Below are positions 1 through 7,643 of a stretch of 33,757 nt of DNA, one piece after another. The translations under genes were made by a program, and so were the position numbers. Each line of letters opens with the position of its first letter. The first letter of the stretch is position 1. The notes under the pieces are model-generated. The model was not told the DNA's origin, made no database searches, and saw only the letters and a list, made by a program, of their open reading frames with translations. This DNA comes from a virus, in the IMG/VR virus record IMGVR_UViG_3300021952_000023, positions 1 through 33,757 of that record, one strand, 5' to 3'.

Positions 1-153
1 CAGTGCGTTCACCGGAGCCGCTTCTTCGACATCGACCGAAGGCGTGTCGGGATTGTATCGTGTCCAGCCGTTTTGTTCATCATATTCGGCTTCAGCGTCC
101 ATCGTCGCCACTTTGGCGCCGTGGATAGGGTGGGTCATGTAGATAACGGGCAT
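1..153 (-). CDS. Small hypothetical phage protein, truncated by the window edge
   Basis: This is the first 51 codons of a minus-strand gene that starts with ATG at 153 and runs off the left end without a stop. The visible protein begins MPVIYMTHPIHGAKVATMDA and continues with acidic residues (EAEYDEQNGW) and a Pro/Glu-rich stretch. Short proteins of this style are common in environmental betaproteobacterial phages next to the capsid genes, but I know of no function. It lies downstream of the 78-aa virion-like gene, behind a terminator hairpin, so it is the last visible gene of the head operon. The reading frame and start are clear; the role is unknown. Confidence 0.6.
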   Translation of the reverse strand, partial: MPVIYMTHPIHGAKVATMDAEAEYDEQNGWTRYNPDTPSVDVEEAAPVNAL

Positions 154-157
154 AGTT

Positions 158-183
158 AGAAAGGCCCCCGAAGGGGCCTTGGT
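158..183 (-). terminator. Rho-independent terminator with UUCG loop
   Basis: On the minus strand AAGGCCCC-TTCG-GGGGCCTT forms a perfect 8-bp stem closed by a UUCG tetraloop at 161-180, followed by TCTAAC. It lies between the 78-aa gene and the truncated leftmost gene. The T-run is short, so read-through is likely. Confidence 0.65.
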
Positions 184-185
184 TT

Positions 186-422
186 TTAGCCGATAACCCA
201 GTTCGTGCCGTTGCAGAAAACGGGCACGATGTTGGAGCCACCGCCGGCGACAGTCGCCCCAGCGTTGCCAGAGTAGGCAGCGTTGGAGTTATTGACCGCC
301 ATGCGCATGCCTGCAATAGCCGCAGACGCTGTGGGCAGCGAAGCGACAGGAACAAGCGTGAAGGTTGCGCTAGTCAACTGAGGATCGGAATACGCGACGC
401 CGATTGGTTGATTATTTGCCAT
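186..422 (-). CDS. Small beta-rich virion-associated protein (78 aa), unknown function
   Basis: The 78-aa protein is rich in Ala, Gly, Asn, Thr and Val, with no charged core and no membrane segment, as expected for a small structural or decoration protein. It ends in VFCNGTNWVIG, which resembles the SDGTNWIMTQ motif near the C-terminus of the 458-aa tail protein at the other end of the window. It is co-directional with coat and the 135-aa gene, and a hairpin terminator lies on each side, so it may be separately tuned within the late operon. A head-fibre or decoration role is inferred from position and composition only. Confidence 0.65.
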   Translation of the reverse strand: MANNQPIGVAYSDPQLTSATFTLVPVASLPTASAAIAGMRMAVNNSNAAYSGNAGATVAGGGSNIVPVFCNGTNWVIG

Positions 423-431
423 GATAGTTCC

Positions 432-457
432 TTAAAAGCGGGGGCCGAAGCCCCCGA
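432..457 (-). terminator. Rho-independent terminator with UUCG-type loop
   Basis: Minus strand reads CGGGGGC-TTCG-GCCCCCG, with a 7-bp perfect GC stem at 439-456, followed by CTTTTAAGG. It sits between the 135-aa and 78-aa genes. The strong stem and TTTT make it the best terminator of the three in the head operon. Confidence 0.75.
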
Positions 458-461
458 TTGA

Positions 462-869
462 TTACTTCAGGAAGGCTGAGTAGGCAGCATCACCAGTCTT
501 CACGAAACGGTAGGTGTATGCGCCGAAACGGGGCACGGTCACCGAACCGTAAATCGTGATGCCAGTGCCAGTCGTGACGGGCACGGTGGACGAAGCGCCG
601 GTGTTGTTGTTGTTGCAAATCGTCAGTTCAAAAGCCGAACCGACTTTTGCGCTGGGGATAGCAGCATCAAGCAACGCTGCGGTGGGCAGCGTAACGGTCA
701 ACGTAGCATCCGATGCTTTTTGGCAAACAACCAGGCCAACGGCCACTTGAGCAGCAGTCAGGGTGGTGTCTGCGGTCAAGGTGGTGGGGATGGTCTGTAC
801 GGTCAGTTGAGCTTCTGTCAGGTTGCCGTCACCAACTTGGTAACCGCCTGCGCCATTAGGGAGAGCCAT
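462..869 (-). CDS. Candidate capsid decoration/stabilisation protein (135 aa)
   Basis: The 135-aa protein starts MALPNGAGGYQVGDGNLTEA and is dominated by Thr, Val, Ala and Gly, with alternating hydrophobic residues typical of beta-sandwich virion proteins. It lies directly after the coat gene. Its ATG follows a good AAAGGA ribosome binding site, and that leader (CTTTGAAAGGA) closely matches the coat leader. A small beta-rich gene immediately after coat often encodes a head decoration protein; this assignment comes from position and composition, not from a recognised domain. It could instead be a head-completion or fibre component. Confidence 0.6.
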   Translation of the reverse strand: MALPNGAGGYQVGDGNLTEAQLTVQTIPTTLTADTTLTAAQVAVGLVVCQKASDATLTVTLPTAALLDAAIPSAKVGSAFELTICNNNNTGASSTVPVTTGTGITIYGSVTVPRFGAYTYRFVKTGDAAYSAFLK

Positions 870-895
870 GATAATTTCCTTTCAAAGATGTAACG

Positions 896-918
896 AATTG
901 AAGCCCCCGAAGGGGCGT
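896..918 (-). terminator. Weak hairpin terminator with UUCG loop after coat gene
   Basis: Minus strand reads GCCCC-TTCG-GGGGC at 903-916, followed by TTCAATTCG. The stem is short and the T-run weak, so it probably only attenuates transcription between coat and the 135-aa gene. Confidence 0.45.
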
Positions 919-923
919 CAAGA

Positions 924-2123
924 TTAGCCCCAAATGCGGCAACCCATCTGCGGACGGATTGTGCTGTAGCCGTACAGAACGTCAATACGGCAGGGCATAC
1001 GATCGTTGTTGATGTCGTACTGGCGAACCACACGCAAGCTGATGCCGTTGTGGACGGCACGGGCTGCCATGTCAACGCCCTGGGGCAGCAACAGGTCAGC
1101 GGTAGCGAACGTAATGGCGTCCTTGTGGTACACCAAGTTCTGGGCGTACTGGCTGGAAGCAGCGCCGACGAACACGACAGCTTTGCCGCTAACGGGCAGA
1201 GCGTTCATGGTAGCCAGAGCGTGGTTGGCCGAGTACATCGGAGCAACGGTCACGGTAGCGGTCGTGGTGCTGGTCGAAGAAGCCAGAGCCACGAACTGGA
1301 ACAGCGAACCAGTGGACTCACGGGTCTGCGGGTTCACAGCGTAGCAGTCGGCGATGGTGAACACGTCACCAACGGCGATGGTTTCGCCAGAGCCAACAGT
1401 CAGCGTCAGCGTAGCAGCGCCTTCAGAGGTCACGGAAGCGCCAACGGTGTTGCCGGTGGCAGCGCGGGTGCCGGTGGTGTGCTGCTTGATCGACTGAGAC
1501 ATGTTGATCTCGTCGAAGCCCAACACGCCCATGCCCATCATGCCGTTCTTGAACTGCTTGCTGATGGTGTCGGTGGGGTTGAACAGGCCTTTCATGCCTT
1601 CAACCAAGCCGGCGTTAGCAGCAGGGTTCACGGTGGCGTAACGGGGGGACATCACAGCGGCGTTCTCGTTCAGTTTCTGCTGAGCTTGCAACAGAACCAA
1701 AGAGGTGCCGGGCGTGGTGCCGGGGGTGCCCACGGAGTTACCGATGGTTTTGTAGGCGTTAGCAACGTCAGCGTCAATGCTGGAGGCCAACTGGCTGATA
1801 CGAGGCTTCAACACGCGCTCTGCGAAGTCATCCAACTGCATGGTCAATTCAGCAGAGGTGAAGTTCACGCCGATGTGCTTTTGCGAAGCGACGGTCAGGG
1901 TGGTGAACTGTTCGTTGTCGTCCTGAACTTGCAGGGCGGCACCGTCGGTCACCAGAGCGCGGTCCGGCAGGCGGATACGCAGGGTTGAACCAATCTTGGC
2001 GCCTTCAACAGCGAAGCTGTCGTCGTACTGACGGTTCACGTTACGGGTGAGTACCAGGTTGTTCTCCAGAATTTCCAGAGCCTTCCGGGTAATCATGTCA
2101 ATGGTTAAGATGCTATTAGACAC
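924..2123 (-). CDS. Major capsid (coat) protein, P22 coat-like HK97 fold
   Basis: This 399-aa protein is the shell-forming coat subunit. The N-terminal helix (ITRKALEILENNLVLTRNVN) and the following RLPDRALVTDGA segment match the start of P22-type coat proteins. A Thr/Val-rich middle (about 230-300) fits the inserted I-domain-like region. The C-terminus (RIDVLYGYSTIRPQMGCRIWG) matches the conserved ALWYG-x-TRPE end of the P22 coat family. Length is close to P22 gp5 (430 aa). The start codon is GTG, preceded by AAAGGA eight bases upstream; no better ATG exists nearby. It follows the scaffold gene, the normal P22-type order, and is probably driven by the promoter before scaffold. Confidence 0.93.
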   Translation of the reverse strand: MSNSILTIDMITRKALEILENNLVLTRNVNRQYDDSFAVEGAKIGSTLRIRLPDRALVTDGAALQVQDDNEQFTTLTVASQKHIGVNFTSAELTMQLDDFAERVLKPRISQLASSIDADVANAYKTIGNSVGTPGTTPGTSLVLLQAQQKLNENAAVMSPRYATVNPAANAGLVEGMKGLFNPTDTISKQFKNGMMGMGVLGFDEINMSQSIKQHTTGTRAATGNTVGASVTSEGAATLTLTVGSGETIAVGDVFTIADCYAVNPQTRESTGSLFQFVALASSTSTTTATVTVAPMYSANHALATMNALPVSGKAVVFVGAASSQYAQNLVYHKDAITFATADLLLPQGVDMAARAVHNGISLRVVRQYDINNDRMPCRIDVLYGYSTIRPQMGCRIWG

Positions 2124-2141
2124 AATTAGGTCCTTTCAAAG

Positions 2142-2945
2142 TTAACGGTTCATCTGCGCCTGCAACTTCTTCATTTGGCGTGCGCGCTCGGCTTCAATCC
2201 ACTGCGAGTCAGTCATGGTCTTCGTTGAACGAGGATCAGTCGTGTCATACGCGGGGCTTCCGCTAGAGCGTGCAGACACCGGAGAAATTGGTGAAGGCGC
2301 GCTGGTTGTACGTTGGACTGGTGGGGCTGCGGCCACTTTGGCCTCAATCTTTCCAATCTCTTTTGCCTGCAAAATCGGGCCCAAGCGAGAAATTCGTTCC
2401 GCTTCCTTGGGGTTTGCACCGAGGTAGTAAGCTACTTCAGGGCCAACGTCCGAGGCTTGGATCGACTGAGCCATCACGGTCGTGATTGGAAGGTTGGGGT
2501 TATAGGCGACTTGGTCGAAGTCGTCGTATTTGTCCCGAGCCTTTTCTTCGCGGTCGTGATAGTCCTCAAGAATAGCGGCCTGCTGCTTGGCTGCATCACG
2601 TTGAGCGATCAGTTCTTCGGCCTTACGAAGCGCCAATGCTTCCGCGTAGGCTTCAGGGCTTTCAAACTGGTCTGCGGCAGGGGCTTGCGCCGGCGCTGCT
2701 TTCAGCGTTTGCAACTCAGCCTGCTTGGCTTGCTGCTCTCGTTCCCACTTTCGCTGCTCTCTTGCGAGGCGCTTGCCGATCATCGCGTCGATTTCAGCCT
2801 GAGTGTAGACTTTCTCTACGGGCTTACTTTCTTCTTGGTTCTCGACTACTTCCGGCGCGTTTTCTGCAACCTCAGGCGTGGCCGTCACGTCCTGTGCTGG
2901 CGCGGAGTCTACTTCCGCTAGGTTTTGTTGGACTTCTTCAGTCAT
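2142..2945 (-). CDS. Capsid scaffolding protein
   Basis: The 267-aa protein is very acidic and low-complexity over its first 45 residues (Glu, Pro, Val, Ala), then has a long charged region (YTQAEIDAMIGKRLAREQRKW onwards, about 47-135) predicted to be helical/coiled-coil. It ends in a basic tail (MKKLQAQMNR). Acidic N-terminus, helical centre and a basic C-terminal coat-binding helix are the usual build of phage scaffolds. It lies directly upstream of coat, as in P22. It assembles the procapsid and is normally released at DNA packaging. There is no clear ribosome binding site; a 6-bp-stem hairpin lies just before the ATG. Confidence 0.88.
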   Translation of the reverse strand: MTEEVQQNLAEVDSAPAQDVTATPEVAENAPEVVENQEESKPVEKVYTQAEIDAMIGKRLAREQRKWEREQQAKQAELQTLKAAPAQAPAADQFESPEAYAEALALRKAEELIAQRDAAKQQAAILEDYHDREEKARDKYDDFDQVAYNPNLPITTVMAQSIQASDVGPEVAYYLGANPKEAERISRLGPILQAKEIGKIEAKVAAAPPVQRTTSAPSPISPVSARSSGSPAYDTTDPRSTKTMTDSQWIEAERARQMKKLQAQMNR

Positions 2946-2951
2946 TTTGTC

Positions 2952-2965
2952 GATTCTTTAGAATC
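2952..2965 (-). promoter_or_regulatory. Leader hairpin before scaffold start codon
   Basis: GATTCT-AA-AGAATC on the minus strand is a perfect 6-bp inverted repeat ending six bases upstream of the scaffold ATG, exactly where a Shine-Dalgarno would be expected. It could modulate translation start; this is inference. Confidence 0.4.
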
Positions 2966-2995
2966 CCTGGTCAACTGGGCCAGTACAGTTCTCAG

Positions 2996-3023
2996 ATTAT
3001 GCGCTAAGAAGGCGCTGTGTCAA
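2996..3023 (-). promoter_or_regulatory. Sigma70-like promoter for scaffold-coat genes
   Basis: On the minus strand TTGACA (3018-3023) and CATAAT (2996-3001) are separated by 16 bp. The -35 is a perfect consensus and the -10 matches 5 of 6. It lies only a few bases after the stop of the 551-aa tailspike and about 50 bp before the scaffold ATG, so it likely boosts scaffold, coat and decoration over the tailspikes. Confidence 0.75.
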
Positions 3024-3026
3024 GAA

Positions 3027-4682
3027 TTATGCAATTAAGCCAAACGATTTCCATGTGCCGGGCGTTCCCGCCACGGTGCAAACACTGCCAATGTAGCCAC
3101 CCGAAGTTGGCGCAGAGAAATAAACAGTGTCGCCTTCAGTCCAAAGACCGCCAGAAGGCGCGGCGGCGCCAACCATTTTTCGCACGCCGCGATTGCTAGA
3201 CGATTGCGGAGCCAGCGAAAAAGGCAAAAGTTTCTGGCCCGCAGCAAAACCGCCGCCAGGAACAAGAGAAGCGTTCAGCATTCGATTGCCATCAAACAGC
3301 AAACACAAAGAGTAGTCGCTGGACGTGCCAAACAGAAAACAGCTTGTGGTCGGAGCACTGACAACCAAATTGTTTGTGACAAAGTTGTCGTAGCTGCTAT
3401 TTGTACTGCCTTCAACGCGGACGTTATTTACCGCCAACGGTGAATCAAATCGACAGTTGTCAATCGTGTTTCGACCACCCCACTGCAAATTGATGTCCGC
3501 AGTTGATGCAGTAGACGATTGGTTTGAATCTTTGAACAGGCAATTCAAAAATTGATTTTGTGCGCTGGGCGTGCTGCTAGTTTCAGTTGCCACCCAGTTG
3601 ACTGCGGCTTGAACGCGGGCGTTTAAAAACTGGCAGTTGTCAAACACATTGTCATTTGAAGACAAAGAAATCACTGCGTTTTGATAGAAGTTGTCAAACA
3701 CGCACTCTTTGAAAGTGATGTTGTCGCTGTAACGGATTCGAGCGCCGTATCTTGCACTGTTTGTTGGTGCGTTGCCACGGAACGAACAGTTTTCAAATAC
3801 GATGTTTCTGCAAGTCTCTTTTGCAGGTGTAGGCGCCAAGTTGCGGAACATATCCACATAAATGCCGTACCCAACGCGCACCCCAGTCACGTTGTTGACC
3901 TTGATGTTGTGGATGCCATGCACTTTGATGTTTGCATCAGAGGCGTACAACAAACCGTAGTCCCCGCAATAGACGTAGACCGCATGAAGCACCGTGTTGT
4001 CAAAAACCACGTTGTCGATAGAAACGTCATACGCGCCAGAAAGCGTAAGCCCAGTGGCCGTTGCAAGCGACATAGTCCCGCATTTCAAGTTTTCGATGCG
4101 AATGTTGTGCGGATGGGTTGTGCCTGCGGTGGGATCGTTTGCGCCGCCCCAGTGGATGAGAATCGGCGAAGCCAGATTGTTTGGGCCTTGAACATCAATG
4201 TTTCTGATGATGACGTTGTTTGAGTCGCCAGTCACCATGATTCCATTGCCATCGGTTTTGTTGCTGATGATGGTAATGTTGTCAATCAAAATGTTTGCGT
4301 AGCCAGTACCAACGCCGTAGTCACCAACCAAAATTGGCGCTCCGCTTTCCCCGCTACCTGAATACGACGAACCTGCAAGTTCAACAGTTCCATTACGAAC
4401 CGCCACGCCGTTGTTTAATTTAAGGCATTTTTTAGCGGCAGTAATTACAAACTGAATCGTGCTGCCATTCAAATCAATGGTTGAATTTGCGGACGTCGTA
4501 AGTGCGTCAGTCACTTTGTACGTCTTTGCATTTTCAAAAACAACAAGCTGATCAGCCGCAGCGGTTAATGCGTTTTGGATGGCCGTTGTGTCGTCAGTTG
4601 AGCCATCGCCAACTGCACCGTAATCTTTGACGTTGACGGCGGGGCCGTCAATCATCGAGTAAGTTACTTTGGTCAAAGACAT
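3027..4682 (-). CDS. Tailspike, pectate-lyase-like parallel beta-helix (551 aa)
   Basis: Residues about 16-45 (VNVKDYGAVGDGSTDDTTAIQNAL) are the signature start of the Pectate_lyase_3 parallel beta-helix fold used by phage tailspikes. Repeating short strands with Asn ladders (for example NVIIRNIDVQG, NIRIENLKCG, NIVFENCSF, NITFKECVFDN) fill residues about 60-430. The C-terminal 50 residues (GGLWTEGDTVYF...GGYIGSVCTVAGTPGTWKSFG) form a small beta module seen at the ends of many tailspikes. Such proteins bind or cleave surface polysaccharide. No head-binding domain precedes the helix, so it may attach through the neighbouring 278-aa or 644-aa protein. Start ATG has GAGG seven bases upstream. 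Confidence 0.88.
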   Translation of the reverse strand: MSLTKVTYSMIDGPAVNVKDYGAVGDGSTDDTTAIQNALTAAADQLVVFENAKTYKVTDALTTSANSTIDLNGSTIQFVITAAKKCLKLNNGVAVRNGTVELAGSSYSGSGESGAPILVGDYGVGTGYANILIDNITIISNKTDGNGIMVTGDSNNVIIRNIDVQGPNNLASPILIHWGGANDPTAGTTHPHNIRIENLKCGTMSLATATGLTLSGAYDVSIDNVVFDNTVLHAVYVYCGDYGLLYASDANIKVHGIHNIKVNNVTGVRVGYGIYVDMFRNLAPTPAKETCRNIVFENCSFRGNAPTNSARYGARIRYSDNITFKECVFDNFYQNAVISLSSNDNVFDNCQFLNARVQAAVNWVATETSSTPSAQNQFLNCLFKDSNQSSTASTADINLQWGGRNTIDNCRFDSPLAVNNVRVEGSTNSSYDNFVTNNLVVSAPTTSCFLFGTSSDYSLCLLFDGNRMLNASLVPGGGFAAGQKLLPFSLAPQSSSNRGVRKMVGAAAPSGGLWTEGDTVYFSAPTSGGYIGSVCTVAGTPGTWKSFGLIA

Positions 4683-4689
4683 AGTTGCC

Positions 4690-5526
4690 TCAAACGTAAT
4701 AGGTTGCGCTAATTACCATTTCGGTATTCGCTTTGACATACGTTGCAAAATCCAAATCGCCATACGGAAGCGTTGATGCGCCCGTAGAGCCGGATACTGT
4801 AATGACGGTTGTTGACGGGCTGATGTAGCCACCCAAGTTTGCCACGGTTGCATTCAGCGTTGCTGCATAGCCAACGTGGGCCACGCCGTAAGCGCTACTG
4901 CCTGCGGAAGTAAACGGCAATCCTTTGACAGACCAGGCGCCGCTGCCGCCAGTGCCAAGAGTGCCCATCTTGATGTAGCACTGCACGGTCACCATGTTGC
5001 CGATGCGGGTGTACTTGGCCGAGTTAACGGTCGTTGCGCGGCCAGACCCGGCCACCGCACTGTCAAGCACAGGCGTCCAAGTACCTTCTTCATACCAGTT
5101 CAGCAACTGGCTGGTCTTACCCGCTGCGCCGGTGTTGGCGGTGAAGTTGACGCCTTTGCCTGCTGTACCTTGAACAATGTTGCCTGTTTTAATCGTGGTG
5201 TCAGTAGCAACTTCAACAACGCTAGTATCGTTGATTCGGAGTTTTACTGTACCGCCTGTTTTTGCGTTAACAACTGTGTTAAGGCCATCAGAAGATTGAG
5301 CTAATGCGTTATTCGCAAAATCCGCAGCTAACGAAGAATTGCGAACCCCAAAATACCCGTAGCCAGGATCGTAAATAACAGCGTTGGCGACCGTTGTATC
5401 TCTACCGGCTGTTAAATTAGCCACCGAAACTTTTACAGTTGCGCTGCTTTGAACAATCGGCAAAACTTCTGTGCCTGCTAACGGGGTGGTAGCAGCGGTT
5501 AGTGCGGATATTTTTTTATCAGCCAT
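4690..5526 (-). CDS. Tail fibre/spike accessory protein (278 aa) with GTWTP C-terminal module
   Basis: The N-terminus (MADKKISALTAATTPLAGTEVLPIVQ) is a widespread phage tail-fibre leader. The middle (about 50-125) looks like a short fibre segment. Residues 145-278 form a beta-rich module beginning YEEGTWTPVL and containing YTRIGNMVTV and GLPFTSAG. The same module, with the same order of motifs, ends the adjacent 644-aa tailspike. It probably caps a trimeric fibre or forms a binding tip. The ATG has AGAGG upstream and lies 12 bp after the 644-aa gene. A role in host adsorption is inferred from context. Confidence 0.78.
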   Translation of the reverse strand: MADKKISALTAATTPLAGTEVLPIVQSSATVKVSVANLTAGRDTTVANAVIYDPGYGYFGVRNSSLAADFANNALAQSSDGLNTVVNAKTGGTVKLRINDTSVVEVATDTTIKTGNIVQGTAGKGVNFTANTGAAGKTSQLLNWYEEGTWTPVLDSAVAGSGRATTVNSAKYTRIGNMVTVQCYIKMGTLGTGGSGAWSVKGLPFTSAGSSAYGVAHVGYAATLNATVANLGGYISPSTTVITVSGSTGASTLPYGDLDFATYVKANTEMVISATYYV

Positions 5527-5538
5527 GTTTTGACCTCT

Positions 5539-7473
5539 TTAATTTGTGCATTGGTAAGTAAAAGTTGCGCGGACATATTTGCCCGAACCACTTACATCTG
5601 AAACAGACACAGCAGAATTAAGCCCGTCTGCTTTTCTAAACGTTGCTGTTGTGGTGCCCAACAAAACCAATACGTTTTGCATGTCAGTTGGATACCCAAT
5701 GTTTACGGTGATACTACCGCCCCAAACATCAGTCCCAGTGCTTGCAGCCGTAAAAGGCAATCCTGACAGCACCAGATAACCACTAGCGCCAGTGTTAGTG
5801 AACGTGGCGTTATCGAAATAAAAACTGCACGTAACCAAGTTGCCGTTTTTAACGTAATACCCGTTTTTTGACGACGTTGTGATAGTTGACGTGCCCGGTG
5901 TTGACCAAGCCAACGAAGGTGTCCAAGTTCCTTGCCGATATTCAAAGGATTGCGTTTTGCTATCTTGCAGAAAACGTTTTCCAACAATCCCCGTTGGCCC
6001 TTCAACCATGTACCCGCCTTGAAACGGCGACGTTGTATTGCCAGTTGACACGATGTTTCCAGACACGTTGTCAAAGTAATACATGTAATTGGAAGGGTTG
6101 TTGTCTTCAAAATCCCCGCCAATAGATGTGAATGAGTTGCAGTTTACAACACTCATGCGATATGTGCCGTAATCATTCGCGACGCGGCTTTGCATGATTG
6201 GTTGAATAAACGTGATCGACGCTGCAACGTTAATGTCAACAAACGCGCCGTCCAAGTTGATAAAAGTCAACGTAGTCGGAGCATCGGCAGTAGGCGAATA
6301 AATTTTGACCCGTCGAGCCGTGACGTTTTCGGTCACTGTTGTGTAACACCCTTCACCGTAATATAGCGCCCATGACGTTTTTGTACGCTCACTAGTAGCT
6401 TCAATCTCGATGTTTTTCAACGAGTTGCCGTAGCTTGACTGATACCGAATAGCAGCACTTTCAGTGTCATCTACGATGTCGGAATAGTCCAGCGTAAAAT
6501 TTTCAATTACCGTATGTCTGCGGTTAATGTTTCTGAGCGGGTCGTAAACAGGGTAGTTGTAATCAATGCCGCCAACCTTAATGATACATTCCGCGCCGGA
6601 CTTACCATACAGCCAAGTGCCGTACTTTGATTCACCAACAAGTCTTTGGCCTGTGTATTTGATCTCCAAATCGCCGCAATAATAGTAGCCGTTTGGAAAG
6701 TATACGGTTCGACCAGTGCCGCCTTGAACGCCTTCAGCCGCGTCAATAGCCGCTTGAATAGATGTTGACACATCTACCGTGTTAGCGCCCGCCGTAACCG
6801 CTGCAATTTCACTAGCAGACATAAAATCCCAAACGCTCAAAACTTCAGAAAGTTTGACTTCTACGTTAGTAAAAACGGATGCGGTAAAAGGAGGATCGTA
6901 GGTAACTTGCGAGGCGTCAACTGCACCAGCGCCTTGCTGTTGCGTGGTGGTAAATTTAACTTCTGCGCCAACATGCAAGCCGCTGTTGAACGTAACCGTA
7001 AGACCATTGGTTTCAACATACGCGTATTGAGCGCCCGGACCGTATTGGTTGACACCATCCACAAAAACTGACAGGCTGTTCGTACCAGGTTGATACGGAG
7101 CGGTCAACGTAAAAACAGTTTGACCTGCGGTAGCAGTAAAAATTTCTTGATTGTTGGTGTAAGAAACTGCATTGGAATTGATGCCAGTGATGTTGTCATA
7201 GGTGGCAATCAAAACATCGTTGCTGTCTTTAAGCACAAACTTGTAGATTGCGCCATCGGTCAACCAAATCTCACCGCTGCCAGGCACTCGACCCGCAGCA
7301 TCCAGCACAATCGGGTTGGTCCAAAAAACACCCCCCGAGGAGTTTGTATATGTACTTGCGGGTGTAGTTGTGCCAGCAGCGTAGGTGTATAGCCTGCCGC
7401 CAGTCAACACGGCTCCCGTGTTGGTAAAGAACTGGGCCGCAACGCCGCCCACGGGTGAGAGATTGACGGCCAT
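5539..7473 (-). CDS. Tailspike with N-terminal head-binding domain and parallel beta-helix (644 aa)
   Basis: Residues about 10-95 (FFTNTGAVLTGGRLYTYAAG, NPIVLDAAGRV, EIWLTDGAIYKFVLKDSNDV) follow the motif order of the P22-type head-binding domain. A second small beta domain (about 105-178, QTVFTLTAPYQPGTNSLSVFVDG) is a common adaptor insert. From about 212 a Pectate_lyase_3-like beta-helix runs to about 505 (STSIQAAIDAAEG, TVYFPNGYYYCGD). Residues 515-644 carry the GTWTP module shared with the 278-aa neighbour. It should be the primary particle-anchored spike, binding and perhaps degrading host glycans. The ATG is closely spaced behind the stop of the 54-aa gene. Confidence 0.88.
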   Translation of the reverse strand: MAVNLSPVGGVAAQFFTNTGAVLTGGRLYTYAAGTTTPASTYTNSSGGVFWTNPIVLDAAGRVPGSGEIWLTDGAIYKFVLKDSNDVLIATYDNITGINSNAVSYTNNQEIFTATAGQTVFTLTAPYQPGTNSLSVFVDGVNQYGPGAQYAYVETNGLTVTFNSGLHVGAEVKFTTTQQQGAGAVDASQVTYDPPFTASVFTNVEVKLSEVLSVWDFMSASEIAAVTAGANTVDVSTSIQAAIDAAEGVQGGTGRTVYFPNGYYYCGDLEIKYTGQRLVGESKYGTWLYGKSGAECIIKVGGIDYNYPVYDPLRNINRRHTVIENFTLDYSDIVDDTESAAIRYQSSYGNSLKNIEIEATSERTKTSWALYYGEGCYTTVTENVTARRVKIYSPTADAPTTLTFINLDGAFVDINVAASITFIQPIMQSRVANDYGTYRMSVVNCNSFTSIGGDFEDNNPSNYMYYFDNVSGNIVSTGNTTSPFQGGYMVEGPTGIVGKRFLQDSKTQSFEYRQGTWTPSLAWSTPGTSTITTSSKNGYYVKNGNLVTCSFYFDNATFTNTGASGYLVLSGLPFTAASTGTDVWGGSITVNIGYPTDMQNVLVLLGTTTATFRKADGLNSAVSVSDVSGSGKYVRATFTYQCTN

Positions 7474-7478
7474 TTAGG

Positions 7479-7643
7479 TCACTCCAACAGAATCAAGCCA
7501 CCGTCCTCTTGGACGAGATTGTCGCCATTTTCGCAAAGCAAGTTGTTCGCCGATGCACCGCTATCCAGAGTGCCAGAAAACAGCGAAACAATGCCCCCGA
7601 GGCCAATGGCCACTGCACTGCGAAGGCCGACACCCCAGCTCAT
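7479..7643 (-). CDS. Small hypothetical protein (54 aa) with hydrophobic N-terminus
   Basis: The ATG at 7643 overlaps the TGA stop of the upstream 100-aa gene (ATGA), and the gene ends five bases before the 644-aa tailspike. This tight coupling is the main support. The product starts MSWGVGLRSAVAIGLGGIVS with a Gly/Ala/Ile-rich hydrophobic stretch (about 8-24), then an acidic Asn/Asp/Glu tail ending DGGLILLE. The tail resembles the NLVQEDGGxxLLE endings of several small phage virion proteins. It may be a minor virion or membrane-associated peptide; the function is unknown. Confidence 0.6.
   Translation of the reverse strand: MSWGVGLRSAVAIGLGGIVSLFSGTLDSGASANNLLCENGDNLVQEDGGLILLE

Noticed and set aside
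1050-1988. 312-aa open frame on the plus strand opposite the coat gene
   Set aside because: Low-complexity Gly/His/Val/Gln product lying fully antisense to a well supported coat gene.
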